From Dysosmobacter sp. (GTDB taxonomy: Bacteria > Bacillota > Clostridia > Oscillospirales > Oscillospiraceae): a DNA stretch of 42,039 bases. Made by a program: the position numbers and the translations under genes. The stretch's first letter is position 1, and each line of letters starts with the position of its first letter. The notes beneath the pieces were generated by a model. That model did not search any database. It saw only the letters and a program-made list of their open reading frames with translations, and was not told the origin of the DNA. The stretch covers positions 1 through 42,039 of the forward strand of contig JAPFEH010000056.1 in NCBI GenBank assembly GCA_026169195.1, given 5' to 3'. Shown in pieces: positions 1-8,585 of this stretch.

Positions 1-66
1 CAGTATACCATACTGTCTAATAAATGGGGGGCAGTTCATGTGGACATCCTTCTTTTTTCAATCCTT

Positions 67-1512
67 TTATACGCGTCTCCAGCTGGCACCGTCTTTGGTA
101 TCCACGATCTCGATGCCCTGTGCCTTCAATTCATCCCGAATCCGGTCTGCCTCGGCAAAATTCCTGTCTTTCTTGGCCTCATACCGCTGCATGACCAGCG
201 CATCGACGGCAGGATCTCCCTCTCCTGTAACGGTGTAGCCGCAGGCCGTGGAGGTGCTCTGCTGTGCCGCCAGCTCCGTCCGCTTCTCATCCGCTTTTTT
301 CAAAAGCTCCAATCCCAGCACCTGATCAAACTCCCCGATCAGCGCCAGCTTGGTCGCGTCACCTGTCTTGGCCTTCAGTACATCAAAAACCGCCGTTACA
401 CCCATGGAGGTATTCAGATCATTCCCCATGACCTGCATGAATTTTCCCTTGTACTGGTCGAATGCAGCCTGATCGATCTCTCCCTCCGGTTTCAGGGCTG
501 CGATCCGCGCGATCAGCTTCTGATAAGCCGCCACGGCATTGTCCAGATTTTCCCACGTAAAGACCAGTGCCTTGCGATAATGGCTCTGCAGGCAGAAATA
601 CCGGTAGGCCAAAGGATCATATCCCTTTTCCTCCAGCAGGGAAACGGTCAGGAACTCTCCCTTGGACTTGCTCATCTTGCCGTCATTGGTGTTCAAATGC
701 GCCACATGGAACCACTGGGGGCACCACGGATGGCCCAGATAGCTTTCAGACTGTGCGATCTCGTTGGTGTGATGGGGGAACGCATTGTCAACGCCGCCGC
801 AGTGGAGATCCAGATATTCGCCGTTATATTTCAAAGAGATGCAGGAACATTCGATATGCCAGCCGGGATAGCCGACACCCCAAGGAGAATCCCACTTCAA
901 AGCCTGATCTTCAAACTTGGACTTGGTGAACCAGAGGACAAAGTCATTTTTATTGCGCTTGTTGGTATCCTCTTCCACGCCCTCCCGGACGCCTACCGCC
1001 AGATCGTCCTCGTCGTGATCGTTGAATACATAATAACGGCTGAGCTTGGATGTGTCAAAATAGACGTTGCCGCCAGCCAGATACGCATATCCCTTCTCCA
1101 GCAGGCCGCTGACCATCTGGATAAACTCCGGAATCAGGCCGGTGGCAGGCTGCACAACATCCGGAGTCTTGATATTCAGCTTTTCGCAGTCTGCAAAAAA
1201 GGCATCCGTATAAAACTGAGCGATCTCCATGACGGTCTTATGCTCCCGCCGGGCGCCCTTGAGCATTTTGTCCTCGCCTTCATCGGCATCGGAGGTCAGA
1301 TGACCCACATCCGTAATGTTCATGACACGGTTCACATCATAACCGGCATAGCGCAGGTACTTTTCCAGCACATCCTCCATGATATAGCTGCGGAGATTGC
1401 CGATATGGGCAAAATGATACACCGTAGGCCCGCAGGTATACATTTCCACGTGATTGGGCGTGTGGGTTTTGAACTCCTCTTTTTTATGGGTAGCTGAATT
1501 ATAAAGATACAT
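67..1512 (-). CDS. cysS: cysteinyl-tRNA synthetase
   Basis: Class I aminoacyl-tRNA synthetase that charges tRNA-Cys with cysteine in the cytoplasm. The 481-residue protein has the class I signatures HIGN (residues 36-39) and KMSKS (279-283). The usual zinc-site residues are present: C27 in CGPTVY, C222 in the WHIECS segment, H247 and E251. Length matches the family. The open frame extends upstream to 1560, but the ATG at 1512 is chosen because GAAAGAGGT precedes it and family proteins begin near MYLYN. It lies 44 nt downstream of cysE on the same strand, so both genes are probably controlled by the T-box ahead of cysE. Confidence 0.97.
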   Translation of the reverse strand: MYLYNSATHKKEEFKTHTPNHVEMYTCGPTVYHFAHIGNLRSYIMEDVLEKYLRYAGYDVNRVMNITDVGHLTSDADEGEDKMLKGARREHKTVMEIAQFYTDAFFADCEKLNIKTPDVVQPATGLIPEFIQMVSGLLEKGYAYLAGGNVYFDTSKLSRYYVFNDHDEDDLAVGVREGVEEDTNKRNKNDFVLWFTKSKFEDQALKWDSPWGVGYPGWHIECSCISLKYNGEYLDLHCGGVDNAFPHHTNEIAQSESYLGHPWCPQWFHVAHLNTNDGKMSKSKGEFLTVSLLEEKGYDPLAYRYFCLQSHYRKALVFTWENLDNAVAAYQKLIARIAALKPEGEIDQAAFDQYKGKFMQVMGNDLNTSMGVTAVFDVLKAKTGDATKLALIGEFDQVLGLELLKKADEKRTELAAQQSTSTACGYTVTGEGDPAVDALVMQRYEAKKDRNFAEADRIRDELKAQGIEIVDTKDGASWRRV

Positions 1513-1556
1513 GATATCGACCTCTTTCCTGAGGAGCAGGCGCTCTGCCCCGTTCC

Positions 1557-2231
1557 TCATAGTTCCTTTTTCTGTTCCGTATTTTTCAAATATTGTTCGT
1601 CCACCAGCTTTTCCAGCAGCTCCAGACGGGAGGAGACTGCCGCCAGCCTTTCCAGAACGGGGTCTTTTACGTTGATCTGGTCCACATCATCGGCATAATG
1701 TGTTGTTTTTCCAGCAATGCGGACCACCTGTGCCGGAATGCCCACGGCGGTCGCATCCTCCGGTACCTCGGAAAGCACCACAGCGTTGGAGGCAATGCGG
1801 GCATTATCCCCCACCTTGAAGGGCCCTAATACCTTTGCGCCGCAGGAAATCAATACGTTGTTGCCAATGGTCGGATGGCGCTTGCCCTGATCCTTGCCGG
1901 TACCCCCCAGTGTCACACCGTGGTAAATCAGGCAGTCATCTCCGACCTCAGCGGTCTCTCCGATGACAATGCCCATTCCATGGTCGATCACCAGACGGCG
2001 GCCGATCCTTGCGCCGGGGTGGATCTCAATGCCGGTCCAGAACCGGCTCCACTGGGAAATACAGCGCGCCAGAAATTTCAAGCGGTGGCAGTAGCACCAG
2101 TGGGCGAGCCGGTGGTAAAGAATGGCGTGAACGCCGGGGTACAGGAGAAAAATCTCCAGCTTGCTCCGGGCCGCAGGGTCCCGGCGCTGATAGGCGGCCA
2201 GTAAACCGCCCAAACGGGTTTCTTTTTCCAT
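1557..2231 (-). CDS. cysE: serine O-acetyltransferase
   Basis: Acetylates L-serine with acetyl-CoA to O-acetylserine, the precursor for cysteine synthesis. The 224-residue protein has the left-handed beta-helix hexapeptide region ([10 protein letters not shown] through VGIPAQVV), including the active-site segment [16 protein letters not shown] and the Gly-rich loop TLGGTGKD. The frame is open to 2321, but the ATG at 2231 follows AAGGAGC and the upstream codons read through the T-box terminator, so the shorter start is right. Product and downstream cysS link cysteine supply to cysteine charging. A T-box leader responding to uncharged tRNA-Cys precedes it. Confidence 0.95.
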   Translation of the reverse strand: MEKETRLGGLLAAYQRRDPAARSKLEIFLLYPGVHAILYHRLAHWCYCHRLKFLARCISQWSRFWTGIEIHPGARIGRRLVIDHGMGIVIGETAEVGDDCLIYHGVTLGGTGKDQGKRHPTIGNNVLISCGAKVLGPFKVGDNARIASNAVVLSEVPEDATAVGIPAQVVRIAGKTTHYADDVDQINVKDPVLERLAAVSSRLELLEKLVDEQYLKNTEQKKEL

Positions 2232-2261
2232 ATGCGAAGCTCCTTGCAGTTGGTCGGAAGG

Positions 2262-2495
2262 CAAAAAAAGCGCCTCCCGTACCAAAGTACGAGAGGCGAC
2301 GAATCGCGGTTCCACTCTCATTTATCACTCAAGGAAGGCCCTTGACGCAGGCCGGACGGGAGGCTTCCAGATCCTCCGCGCTCATGGGCGCACTTCACAG
2401 TTCCATCCGCAGGCGCGCTTGCAGCCGGTGACGCACCCTCTCTGTTCTTCCGGTATCCTGTTACTCTTCCCAGTCATTGCGCTATTGAATTATAC
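2262..2495 (-). promoter_or_regulatory. T-box riboswitch (tRNA-Cys) of cysE-cysS
   Basis: Read on the minus strand, this leader contains the canonical T-box AGAGTGGAACCGCG at 2318-2305. It is followed by a terminator whose arms are GCCTCTCGTAC and GTACGGGAGGC with a T-run ending near 2263. The antiterminator bulge reads UGGA, which fits a tRNA acceptor with discriminator U, as in tRNA-Cys. A TGC cysteine codon at 2392-2390, preceded by GAAG as in specifier loops, is the best specifier candidate; I did not fold stem I. Uncharged tRNA-Cys should stabilise the antiterminator and allow cysE-cysS transcription. Confidence 0.93.
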
Positions 2496-2501
2496 CCCAG
2501 T

Positions 2502-2530
2502 ATACTAGCAGGAATTTCTGAACGTGTCAA
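2502..2530 (-). promoter_or_regulatory. sigma-A promoter of the cysE-cysS T-box transcript
   Basis: Minus strand: TTGACA at 2530-2525, 17-nt spacer, TAGTAT at 2507-2502. A second TATAAT lies at 2494-2489 but has no matching -35. Transcription would start just before the T-box leader. Confidence 0.75.
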
Positions 2531-2600
2531 GAACAACTTCTCCACAGCAGGCAGTCCGCCGTCTGCCTGTACTGCGTTTCCGGCTGCTGACGGCCGCCTC

Positions 2601-3593
2601 TTATGTCCCCAGCCAAAGAAGATCTCCCGCGATCGGGGTATAGAACAGCCGCTCGATCTCCGTTCTCTCCCGTGTCTGCCCCAAAATCCACATGAGCTTT
2701 GCAACCACGGACTCCGTTGTCATGTCGTAGGCCTCCAGCACATTCAGCTCATTTTTCAGCGCGTGGCCCACATGATAGACGCCCACATCGCTGCCCTCAT
2801 TGGCCACCTGCGTGGTCAGAACGATCACTCTGCCGGCGTCCATCCACTCCCGGACGCAGTCATAAAATCCGCCGCTTTCCGGAAGCCCGCCTACGCCGAA
2901 GCTCTCCAGAATCAGCGCATCGTTCCGCTCCAGCAGGAAGTCCGCCTGCGCCCGGTCCGCGCCGGGAATCAGCTTCATCAGCGCCACTTTCGTATTCAGC
3001 GTCTCATAAAAAAGCGGATAAGCTCCGCAGTCCTGCCGGATATAGCGGAGAAGGACCCCGTCCCGCAGGATTCCCAGGCAGGGATAATTGATGCTGGAAA
3101 ATGCCTGAAAGCTCTTGGAACGGGTCTTGCGAGCGCGGGTCCCCAGAATCACCTGATGGTTGAACACAATGGACACGCCCGGCAGATCTTCCGCGGCGCA
3201 GCGAAACGCGTCCAGCAGATTGACCTTGGAATCCGTGGAATCGAAGCCGATGGGCTTTTGCGATCCGGTCAGAATGATGGGCTTCGGACTCCCCTGCACC
3301 AGATAACTCAGGGCCGCCGCCGTATAAGCCATGGTATCGGTGCCATGGGTCACCACAAACCCATGATAGGCGCCATAGTTCTCCTGAATGCATCGGGCAA
3401 TCATCTGCCAGTGCCGCGGTCCTACATTGGTACTGTCCAGATTCAGCAGCTGCACGCAATCCACCTGACAAATACCGGAAATTTCCGGAATATGAGACAG
3501 CAGCTGGTGTGTGGTCAGCTCCGGCGCCAGCCCCTGTGCGGTTACATCCGAGGCAATGGTTCCGCCGGTACCGATCAATAAAACCTTTTTCAT
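2601..3593 (-). CDS. ansA: type I L-asparaginase
   Basis: Hydrolyses L-asparagine to aspartate and ammonia. The 330-residue protein carries both threonine motifs of the family: GTGGTIAS with T12 near the N-terminus and THGTDT (residues 82-87). No signal peptide is visible, so it should be the cytoplasmic type I enzyme. The open frame continues upstream inside the SbcD-like gene, but the ATG at 3593 begins the conserved MKKVLLIGTGG strand and follows AGGGG. It starts 7 nt after the preceding stop and is the last gene of the operon from the HAD phosphatase. Confidence 0.93.
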   Translation of the reverse strand: MKKVLLIGTGGTIASDVTAQGLAPELTTHQLLSHIPEISGICQVDCVQLLNLDSTNVGPRHWQMIARCIQENYGAYHGFVVTHGTDTMAYTAAALSYLVQGSPKPIILTGSQKPIGFDSTDSKVNLLDAFRCAAEDLPGVSIVFNHQVILGTRARKTRSKSFQAFSSINYPCLGILRDGVLLRYIRQDCGAYPLFYETLNTKVALMKLIPGADRAQADFLLERNDALILESFGVGGLPESGGFYDCVREWMDAGRVIVLTTQVANEGSDVGVYHVGHALKNELNVLEAYDMTTESVVAKLMWILGQTRERTEIERLFYTPIAGDLLWLGT

Positions 3594-3600
3594 CCCCTGT

Positions 3601-4704
3601 TCACCCCAAGTCCCGGTGATCCAGTGCAGCCAGTCCAAAGCGCGCCGCCTGCGTGACCGTTTCCCGCTCCGCTTCTGTGGAAGCCGCCTTCCACCGGACC
3701 CGAAGCTCCCGCAGAAATGCTCCCCGCAGCGAGTCCTCACCCTCCCGCTTCCAGACATCTTCCGCCATACGGGTGTGGTCCCGGATCTCCAACGCATAAA
3801 ACCGCTCCGCCAGCGCTTCCTGAAGGGCTTCCGTATCGACACCGGCCGCTTCCGTCTCTCCGGTCAGCAATATCCGGTACAGATCCCGCTCCGTTTCGCC
3901 TGTGAGCGCCGCCTTCACAGCTGCTCCCGGCTCCTTTCCGGTCACATCCACCTCCAGAATCTCATAACGGCGGCGGGCAAACGGAACAAATGTCAAGGTC
4001 ACGGTTCCACCTTCCAGTACCCCCTGATAAAAGCCCTTTTCTCCCAGCTCGTCGAATCCTCTCCCTTCCGGACAGCCCGGCCATGCGCAGAGGGTCCGCC
4101 CGCAGTAAAAGGGCTCTGTCCGTTTGTGGATGTGGCCCAATGCCAGATAGGAAAGCCCGCTTGCCGCAATTTCAGCCCGCTCAATGGGGCCGTACCGGTC
4201 CTCTGCCGGATCCACATCTCCATGCAGCAGCCCGAAATGGACCCGCCCGTCTTCCGGAGCGGTAAAGCCGGACAGCACATGTTCAGGCCGGCTGTCTCCG
4301 GTAAAGGCGGCTCCATGGACGGTCAGCCCCCAATCCGGAAAATCCACTGCCGTCAGCCGCTCCTCCCGAAAAATCGTCACGTTTTCCGGCCAGTCCACCG
4401 TCATCCACGGACTGCCCGGGCCATACCAGTCATGATTGCCCGGCGCAACGAGCACCTGTGCCCGCATCTGACCAAATGCCTGCGCCAGCTGCTCCCCCGT
4501 TTCACGAAAGGCGCCGGTACTGTCAAAGAGATCCCCCGCCAGCAGCACCAGACGGATCTCCTCCCGCTTGACGTATTCCGCCAGCCGAAACGCCAGTTCC
4601 CGGCTCTCCCTCCGGCGGGCCGCCGCCTGTCGGGCCGGCATGGCGCCGAAGGGACTGTCCAGATGGAAATCCGCGGCGTGGATGAATTTCAGCATGTCAG
4701 CCAT
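3601..4704 (-). CDS. SbcD/YhaO-like metallophosphoesterase (DNA repair exonuclease family)
   Basis: Calcineurin-like phosphoesterase of the SbcD/Mre11 type, 367 residues. The metal-site motifs appear in order: HAADFHLDSPF (D and H), LLAGDLFD, APGNHDWYG, GLLHGDVD and ALGHIHKR. Such proteins are Mn-dependent nucleases that usually partner a large SbcC-like ATPase, but no ATPase gene is next to it. The ATG at 4704 follows GGAG by 5 nt and overlaps the YbaK stop by 8 nt (translational coupling). The extra upstream frame to 4743 lacks a ribosome site. YhaO-type repair factor is the closest family description; the substrate is unknown. Confidence 0.85.
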   Translation of the reverse strand: MADMLKFIHAADFHLDSPFGAMPARQAAARRRESRELAFRLAEYVKREEIRLVLLAGDLFDSTGAFRETGEQLAQAFGQMRAQVLVAPGNHDWYGPGSPWMTVDWPENVTIFREERLTAVDFPDWGLTVHGAAFTGDSRPEHVLSGFTAPEDGRVHFGLLHGDVDPAEDRYGPIERAEIAASGLSYLALGHIHKRTEPFYCGRTLCAWPGCPEGRGFDELGEKGFYQGVLEGGTVTLTFVPFARRRYEILEVDVTGKEPGAAVKAALTGETERDLYRILLTGETEAAGVDTEALQEALAERFYALEIRDHTRMAEDVWKREGEDSLRGAFLRELRVRWKAASTEAERETVTQAARFGLAALDHRDLG

Positions 4705-5179
4705 CCTCTCTCCACCCCTTGCAGATGTCCACCCACCCTGCAAAATGGGAGGAATACCGTTCCAATTCCCCGCAGGTCAATTCAATGGCGCTGTTGTCGC
4801 TTCCCGCTGCGGGGAACACCGTCTCAAAGCGCCGCAGCGACACGTCCAGATAGGTCCTCACCCCCTCCGGCAGCGCAAAGGGACACACGCCTCCCACGTC
4901 GTGGCCGATCAGCGTATGGGCCTCCTCATGAGTCAGCATTTTGGCCTTTGTATGGAACTGCTTTTTATAAGCGCTGTTGTCTACCTTTGCGTCTCCCGCC
5001 GCTACGATGATAACAGGCTGGTCCTCCACCTTGAAGCTGAGGCTCTTGGCAATGCGGGCGCCTTCCACGCCCACAGCCACCGCCGCCAGTTCCACCGTGG
5101 CAGACGACACTTCAAACTCGCGAATCCGGTCTGCGATCCCGAACTCCTTCAGGTAGTTTCTGACTTTTTGAATCGACAT
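4697..5179 (-). CDS. YbaK/EbsC-family aminoacyl-tRNA deacylase-like protein
   Basis: 160-residue single-domain member of the YbaK/ProRS-editing superfamily, which hydrolyses mischarged aminoacyl-tRNAs such as Cys-tRNA-Pro. The family features are the lysine in RIAKSLSF and the signature GHDVGGVCPFALPEGV near residues 105-120. AGGAGA lies ahead of the ATG. It sits 20 nt behind ymdB and its stop overlaps the SbcD-like start, placing it in the middle of a five-gene operon. Exact tRNA specificity cannot be read from sequence. Confidence 0.9.
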   Translation of the reverse strand: MSIQKVRNYLKEFGIADRIREFEVSSATVELAAVAVGVEGARIAKSLSFKVEDQPVIIVAAGDAKVDNSAYKKQFHTKAKMLTHEEAHTLIGHDVGGVCPFALPEGVRTYLDVSLRRFETVFPAAGSDNSAIELTCGELERYSSHFAGWVDICKGWREDG

Positions 5180-5199
5180 GGCTCTCTTCTCCTATGTAT

Positions 5200-5973
5200 T
5201 TATCTCAGTTCCACCCGCTCTACGGCGGTGCAAAGTCCTGTCCCGCTGTCCACGGTAAACACAGCGCCCTGCAGCTTGCAGGGGCCTTCCGCCGGTTGAT
5301 AGCGCCCCGGAAGCCCCCCCAAAAAGCTCTCGACCGACTGGCGGGGGCGGATGCCCAGCACCGACTCAATGGGTCCGGTCATGCCGAGGTCGGTAATATA
5401 ACCGGTTCCCTTTGGATAGATCCGCTCATCAGCGGTGGGCACATGGGTGTGGGTGCCCCAAAGCGCACTGACCCGCCCGTCCAGATAATACCCCAGCGCC
5501 AGCTTCTCGCTGGTGGCCTCGGCGTGAAAATCCACCAGCGTAAAATCCGCGTGGTCCCGTGCCAGCAGGCGGTCCGCTGTGGTAAAGGGATTCTCTGCCT
5601 TCCAGTCCAGACCGCAGCGGCCGATCAGATTGACGACCCGGATCCGCAGGCCGTTTCCCTCAAAGATCCCGCAGCCGCGTCCCGGCGCCCGGGACGCATA
5701 ATTTGCCGGCCGCAGCAGCCATGGCGTTTCTTCCAGCATATCCCGGATCTGCATTTTTCCAAATGTATGGTTCCCCAGCGTTACCACATCGGCGCCGGCA
5801 TCGTAGATCCGCCACGCCTGCTCCGGCATCAGCCCCACGCCGGAGGCGTTTTCGCCGTTGACCACTGTAAATTGGATCTCTTTCTGCTTTTTCAGCGGCC
5901 GCAGAACGCGTTCCAGATGGGCAAGCCCCGGCTCACCTACCACATCGCCCACTGCCAGAATACGATACAGCAT
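5200..5973 (-). CDS. ymdB: YmdB-type metallophosphoesterase (cyclic nucleotide phosphodiesterase)
   Basis: 257-residue protein of the TIGR00282/YmdB family, dinuclear-metal phosphodiesterases acting on 2',3'-cyclic nucleotides and implicated in Bacillus in the biofilm/motility decision. Metal-site motifs are visible: AVGDVVG at the N-terminus, VNGENASGG-like VNGENASGVG, TLGNHTFGK, VDFHAEATSEK and WGTHTHVPTAD. The length is that expected for the family. AAGGAGGA precedes the ATG at 5973, 11 nt after the HAD gene. In many Firmicutes ymdB is near rny/spo0A-linked genes; here it is embedded with a deacylase and a nuclease. Confidence 0.93.
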   Translation of the reverse strand: MLYRILAVGDVVGEPGLAHLERVLRPLKKQKEIQFTVVNGENASGVGLMPEQAWRIYDAGADVVTLGNHTFGKMQIRDMLEETPWLLRPANYASRAPGRGCGIFEGNGLRIRVVNLIGRCGLDWKAENPFTTADRLLARDHADFTLVDFHAEATSEKLALGYYLDGRVSALWGTHTHVPTADERIYPKGTGYITDLGMTGPIESVLGIRPRQSVESFLGGLPGRYQPAEGPCKLQGAVFTVDSGTGLCTAVERVELR

Positions 5974-5984
5974 CCCATTCCTCC

Positions 5985-6617
5985 TTATCGCGTCAGACCC
6001 AGCACAGGCCCCAGTTCCTTCAAGCTCCGGATCCGGTAATCCGCAGCGGTCTCCGGCAGCGCAGGATCCACCAGACAGGCACGGATCCCCGCACGTTTCG
6101 CCGCCAGCACATCCAGCTCCCGGTCTCCAATGGCCAGTGTCCGGTCCGGATCCAGCCCATAAGTCCTGATGAGGTGGAGATTTCCCGCCGGATCCGGCTT
6201 ACGGGCATAGACCGTTCCCGCAGAGACCACATCCGTAAAATACGCGCGCAGTCCCGCTTCCGCCAGATAGTCATGCACCGATTCGCTGCGGTGGGTAAAT
6301 ATAAAATTCCGTCCCCCTGCCGCCTGAAAGCGGGACAGCATTTCTCCGGCATACGGAAACGGATGCGCTTCCGGCTGTCCGTGCTCTGCGACCCAACTCC
6401 GGTAGATCCGGTCGATCTCTCCGGCCGTCCTCCCCGCCTGTTCCGCGCACCATGTCAGCACCTGCTCCCGCGAGCGGGTGAACCGGCACAGCAGGTCTTC
6501 CTGACGCACCGGAACGCCAAGCGTTTCCATCACCTGCCCCAGATCCCTGCACATCGCCGGGTACGTATCGAACAGCGTCCCGTCAAAATCCCAAATCAGT
6601 TCCTGATAGCGCATCAT
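5985..6617 (-). CDS. HAD-superfamily phosphatase (phosphoglycolate phosphatase-like)
   Basis: 210-residue haloacid dehalogenase hydrolase with a helical cap of the subfamily IA type. Motif I is WDFDGTLFD (nucleophile and acid aspartates), motif II is the T in FIFTHRSES, and motif IV is AIGDRELDVLAAKRAG. Substrate is unknown; related proteins dephosphorylate sugar phosphates or nucleotides. A GTG at 6623 is in frame, but AAAGGAG is placed best for the two adjacent ATGs at 6617 and 6614. First gene of the operon running to ansA. Confidence 0.9.
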   Translation of the reverse strand: MMRYQELIWDFDGTLFDTYPAMCRDLGQVMETLGVPVRQEDLLCRFTRSREQVLTWCAEQAGRTAGEIDRIYRSWVAEHGQPEAHPFPYAGEMLSRFQAAGGRNFIFTHRSESVHDYLAEAGLRAYFTDVVSAGTVYARKPDPAGNLHLIRTYGLDPDRTLAIGDRELDVLAAKRAGIRACLVDPALPETAADYRIRSLKELGPVLGLTR

Positions 6618-6647
6618 TTGCACTCCTTTGATGTTCTATTCCGGTTT

Positions 6648-6676
6648 AGTATAGCAAACACGCGTCCGTTTGAAAA
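6648..6676 (-). promoter_or_regulatory. candidate promoter of the HAD-ymdB-ybaK-sbcD-ansA operon
   Basis: Minus strand: TTTTCA at 6676-6671, 17-nt spacer, TATACT at 6653-6648, 31 nt ahead of the first start codon. The -35 is weak. Confidence 0.5.
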
Positions 6677-6763
6677 GCAGAACCCTGCTTTTTTTCTCCT
6701 GTTTTGCAGCAGCCGGCCCTTTTTCCACCCTCTTCGGTCTTTGGACTGACTCTGAATGCAGAT

Positions 6764-6793
6764 CACCACCCTTCATCGAACGGAAGGGTGGTG
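6764..6793. terminator. hairpin downstream of the secreted hypothetical gene
   Basis: Ten-bp perfect arms CACCACCCTT / AAGGGTGGTG with a 10-nt loop. Followed by CATTTT on the plus strand but with no T-run on the minus strand, so a transcription end on the minus strand is only possible. Confidence 0.4.
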
Positions 6794-6832
6794 CATTTTA
6801 CAGGCGGCAGCTGCTCGATCGGTGGAGATTCG

Positions 6833-7357
6833 TCACAGAGGATGATTCCAATATTCCACGGTTTTTCCGTTCTCATCATAAAAAGTAACGATGCCGGCAT
6901 TTACAGGCAGAACCACCGCAAACGGCTTGCTGCGGTCAAGATCGATCGCCTGAATGGAATTTCCATCATCAATTTCCAGCCGGACCACCTGCTGCTGATT
7001 CATAGAAAGAAATGCCCGTTCTTCATATCCCTCTACTGTGAACTCTGCGATTCCCCGTTCAACTCCGGAAAGGCTTCCTCCACCACGAAAGAAATATCCA
7101 AAGGAGCGTCCGGGGCGATGAACATAGACAGAAAAAGTGTGGTCGCTCATATCCTGCGGATAAGAAAGATAGGCTGCCATCGTGTCAGAAACGCTTCCGG
7201 TGATGATCCAATCATCCGGTATCTTCTGCGAACCGCGCACATCTGATTCCAGATTGGTTGATGTTACACCAATATCATCACGGGCATAAAGGAAACCAAC
7301 AAATAAAACGCATCCGAGGACAAGCCCTAACGCCATTTTGAACATGACTTTTTTCAT
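6833..7357 (-). CDS. hypothetical membrane-anchored or secreted protein
   Basis: 174-residue protein I do not recognise. It begins with MKKVMFKM and a hydrophobic run (ALGLVLGCVLFVGFLYA, about residues 9-25), which fits a signal peptide or N-terminal anchor. The rest is polar and beta-rich with no clear catalytic motif. An upstream in-frame start at 7429 exists, but GGAG lies 9 nt ahead of the ATG at 7357 and the signal sequence begins there. Transcribed divergently from the LysR gene at 7583; no partner is evident. It is more AT-rich than its neighbours, possibly acquired. Confidence 0.75.
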   Translation of the reverse strand: MKKVMFKMALGLVLGCVLFVGFLYARDDIGVTSTNLESDVRGSQKIPDDWIITGSVSDTMAAYLSYPQDMSDHTFSVYVHRPGRSFGYFFRGGGSLSGVERGIAEFTVEGYEERAFLSMNQQQVVRLEIDDGNSIQAIDLDRSKPFAVVLPVNAGIVTFYDENGKTVEYWNHPL

Positions 7358-7582
7358 TTGATCCCGCTCCTTTGTCCGCTCTCGATTTGTTTTTTTATGG
7401 ATTTTATCATACTTTTCCACGTTCATCAACCAATCGCGAATCTTGCGGGCCGAACCCAGAAGTTTGCGAAACGACTGACCATCCGTTCAAATCGCGCTTC
7501 TGTGTCCCCTTGCGTTTTCAAGAAAAATATTTATAATATCCAATAGAACCATCAGCGGCAATGATGACCGGGAGGAATGGAT

Positions 7583-8497
7583 ATGGCAGTAAAGCTGGAA
7601 TTGTATCGAGTCTTTAAGGAAGTGGCAGAGTCCGGCAACATCTCTGCGGCAGCCAAAAACCTCTATATTTCCCAATCCGCAGTCAGCCAGTCGATCAAGC
7701 AGCTGGAGACCGCCCTGCAGGCCCGTCTCTTTGCCCGCAGCCCCCGCGGCGTCACACTGACCGGCGAGGGGCAGATGCTCTATCAATACGTCCGCAGCGC
7801 TCTCGGCCTGCTGGCAACCGGCGAGGATAAGCTCTCTCAGGCCCAGCAGCTGCTGCTGGGCACCCTGACCATCGGCGCCAGCGATACCGTCACCAGCTTC
7901 TTTCTGGTACACCATCTGGACGCCTTCCACCGCCTGCACCCCGGCATCCGCCTGAAAATCGTCAGCGGCCGCAGCGCCAAAGTCCTCAGTATGCTGAAAT
8001 CCGGCGCTGTGGACATCGCCTTCGCATCCTCTCCCACAGACCCTGCCGTGGAGCATTGGCCCTGCTTTGCCACCCATTCCGTCTTTGTGGCAGGCAGTGG
8101 ATACCCCTGTGATTTTGACCACCTGCATACCCGCCGCGAGATCGCCGGCTTTCCGCTGATCCTTCTGGAGCGCAAGGCCAGCAGCCGGGTATTTCTGGAG
8201 CAGGACTTTTTGAAAAGCGGCGTGACGCTGGCGCCGGAAATCGAGCTTTCCTCCCGCAGCCTGCTGGTCTCTTTGGCGCGGATCGGTCTCGGCGTTGCCG
8301 GCGTTACATTGGAATTTGTTCAAAAAGTGCTGGACAGCGGGGATATCCGGCTTCTGCGCACGGATTTTGAGATTCCGGCCCGTTCCGTGGATCTGTGCAC
8401 ACTGCGGGACGTGACACCCACAGCCGCCGCTGCCGCTTTTATGGAAATGGTCCAAAGCCAGACCCCCGAAGCCCCCGTTTCACCGATACAAGCATAA
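7583..8497 (+). CDS. LysR-family transcriptional regulator
   Basis: 304-residue LysR regulator: N-terminal winged helix-turn-helix (LYRVFKEVAESGNISAAAKNL, SQSAVSQSIKQLE) followed by a periplasmic-binding-protein-like effector domain. The annotated ATG could be 7577, but GGGAGG is only 1 nt from it and 7 nt from the ATG at 7583, so 7583 is preferred. LysR proteins often regulate the divergent gene, here the secreted hypothetical protein, about 225 bp away between start codons. The effector is unknown. Confidence 0.9.
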   Translation: MAVKLELYRVFKEVAESGNISAAAKNLYISQSAVSQSIKQLETALQARLFARSPRGVTLTGEGQMLYQYVRSALGLLATGEDKLSQAQQLLLGTLTIGASDTVTSFFLVHHLDAFHRLHPGIRLKIVSGRSAKVLSMLKSGAVDIAFASSPTDPAVEHWPCFATHSVFVAGSGYPCDFDHLHTRREIAGFPLILLERKASSRVFLEQDFLKSGVTLAPEIELSSRSLLVSLARIGLGVAGVTLEFVQKVLDSGDIRLLRTDFEIPARSVDLCTLRDVTPTAAAAAFMEMVQSQTPEAPVSPIQA

Positions 8498-8502
8498 AAA
8501 AA

Positions 8503-8530
8503 CCGCCGCGATGTTCGCGGCGGTTTTCGT
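8503..8530 (+). terminator. terminator of the LysR gene
   Basis: Perfect arms CCGCCGCG / CGCGGCGG with a 5-nt loop, followed by TTTTCGTTTT, directly after the LysR stop codon. Confidence 0.85.
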
Positions 8531-8585
8531 TTTGTGCAGGGTGAACCCTTTTGATGCGGTCTGCTCTTCGGAGCACCGTGCAGGC

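Noticed and set aside
40..1497. Long plus-strand frame opposite cysS
   Set aside because: It is the antisense shadow of a firmly identified gene; no ribosome site and a biased composition.
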